Shown here piece by piece: positions 62,532 through 64,000 of a stretch of 64,000 nt of DNA. Where the stretch lies: assembly GCA_008711295.1 (NCBI GenBank), contig VUYV01000062.1, forward strand, positions 897,309 to 961,308, read 5' to 3'. Position 1 is the stretch's first letter, and every line of letters starts with the position of its first letter. The position numbers and the translations under genes are program-made. The notes beneath the pieces were generated by a model, which saw only the letters and a list, made by a program, of their open reading frames with translations, did not search any database and was not told the DNA's origin. The DNA is from Anarhynchus alexandrinus (Eukaryota; Chordata; Aves; Charadriiformes; Charadriidae).

Positions 62532-64000
62532 GGTCAGGTTGAAACATCCAAGGGAAGAATATGTTATTTTAGTTCTATAGGAGCAAGACACCCACTAGAT
62601 GAATTCATTCACATGCACTTTTCTAAGTGAGTCAGAAACTATTGCTGCATGTACTGAGATGTGAGACTTGTCTATTTCAACAACAGGGAGCAGAGGCACC
62701 TGAGTCTTGTATTTGTTGCTGTAGTGAGCAATAAATTAGCAAGAGCCAATATAATATTAACCTCCCTTAATTGCAGTCTCCTCATCTGTTTGCTCCTACT
62801 GTATGTATGTAGTTGCCAGTCTCTGGATGGTGTGGTGTTTCCAGTATGATCACAAATAAGTGACCGTGCAGTTCATTTTCAAGCATCGGTGATGAATTTT
62901 TATCAGCCTTTAGTAATGCTTAAAGAAGAATTTGACTGTTGCAAAACATTAAAGCAAATACTTAAATTGGTTCCTATCTGTTGTTTATATATAGACTCTT
63001 TCAGGCACTGATAATAGGTTAGATTCAGACTATAGATAACTTACAAGATAATATATCATTTAAGCATATTACCAAATCCAGAAATGATCAGAGAAGACAA
63101 TGGAGAGGGCACAGATGAAAATGCAAATGGCAATCTAGGAGTCTGATGAATGGGAAAATGAGTGACTCGGCAGGTGGCACTCTACCAATACCCAGATGAA
63201 ATTAGAGAGTACTTTATGACTGAAAGTGCTAAATATTTGATGAAATGCAAATTTAAGGTGCTGAAAGCTACAGTAGGTGGGCAATTCCTTGAGTTTTTAA
63301 CATATTCCAAACTAGGTGCTCTGTGTAGACAATTCATGGCAACTTAAACCTTGATCAGATGGCTACATAATGCAATTCTGCCTGAACTAATTCATCCTGT
63401 AGACTTATTTATTTCCGCTTTCTATTGTATAGTACTGCTGTACAAAATTAAATCACTGCTGTATTGTGTCGAGGAGAGGGAGTAATTTATTTGTGACTGA
63501 ACGAATATAGTACCATCATGGCTGATTTTTGTGGGAGTTTCATGAAGTGAAATCTATGTCAGAGTCAGGTTTGGCAGAGCCCTGACTTTCTGAAAACACT
63601 TTTTGGAAATATAAGGTGTAGAATTACTGTGGAAAGTGATACACACCTAAAATTAACTGCTGTGTAGCAAAACATTTTTATACTTCTTGTCTAATCTTTA
63701 AACAAAAGTTAGCGTTTCAAAAACACTTACTGAAACCATTAACTTTCTTGCAGTGCATTCCAGTTCAATAACTTTAATGAAGAGAAGTGATATCTTCATG
63801 TTAAAATTCTAACAAGGAAAATATTTTCTAGTCATCTCTGACTCCAGAAGTTTGTTTTTTTCACTGGGTTGAATTGCTTTACAGGAAGAAGTATCCATCA
63901 TTCATATACAATATCCTAACCTAAAAAAGACCTGATTTATATCTATTTCCAGAGGTCTCCCAGCCTGGGGATATTAGTGGGAGATGACGGGAAAACAGGT

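Larger units (their letters stand above)
56791..64000. other. Non-coding AT-rich DNA, no recognised gene
   Basis: No recognised gene or classifiable mobile element. Items listed separately are an exon-like segment (61183-61376) and an interleaved direct/inverted repeat (62474-62531). Open frames are under 110 codons and resemble no known family. Confidence 0.6.

Noticed and set aside
1..64000. CRISPR arrays, tRNA or rRNA genes, operons, plasmid or phage functions
   Set aside because: No spaced direct-repeat arrays, cloverleaf-like segments with A/B boxes, or clustered long open frames were seen; the sequence has the character of vertebrate non-coding DNA.

Overview
The window reads as avian (bird) nuclear DNA, or possibly another sauropsid. 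The main evidence is the repeats: several CR1 LINE copies, including one about 2.8 kb long with the bird-type 3' end (a target-like GATGATCT...AAGGTCC...CAACC block followed by an ATTCTATGATTCTA tail). Much older CR1 fragments and short MIR/CORE-SINE-like fragments lie among AT-rich, stop-riddled sequence with homopolymers and short microsatellites. There are no operons, ribosome binding sites, rRNA, tRNA or CRISPR arrays. I could not recognise any host protein-coding gene or any confidently conserved coding exon. The window is therefore either intergenic or lies within one or more large introns; the sequence alone does not say which.

Layout. 1-6970: unique-looking AT-rich DNA with a CA microsatellite, an A15 run and one weak exon-like segment. 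6971-7785: a 5'-truncated CR1 on the minus strand. 7786-16384: unique-looking DNA with a hairpin, a C14T11 junction and two MIR-like relics of opposite orientation. 16385-16600: an ancient minus-strand CR1 relic. 16601-25250: unique-looking DNA with a 66-nt exon-like segment. 25255-25760: an unclassified GC-richer, LTR-like block. 25761-38344: unique-looking DNA with a short stretch resembling a decayed non-CR1 reverse transcriptase (about 30.2 kb) and a strongly G-depleted tract (about 33.0-33.3 kb). 38345-42015: a dense cluster of old mobile-element relics (CR1 with an internally inverted segment, a hAT-like end, a minus CR1 3' end, two MIR-like pieces), followed at 42250 by an exon-like segment with a canonical poly(A) signal. 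42421-53990: unique-looking DNA with a 39-bp perfect alternating purine-pyrimidine tract and another exon-like segment. 53993-56790: the long plus-strand CR1, carrying endonuclease and reverse-transcriptase remnants broken by stops and frameshifts. 56791-64000: unique-looking DNA with one exon-like segment near 61.2 kb.

The only recognisable coding content is CR1 ORF2 (endonuclease plus reverse transcriptase), and every copy is dead. The more interesting observations are structural: the in-place inversion within an ancient CR1, the old SINE relics, the unclassified GC-rich block and a handful of splice-site-bounded open segments that transcript data could test. I found no convincing new biological system in this window.
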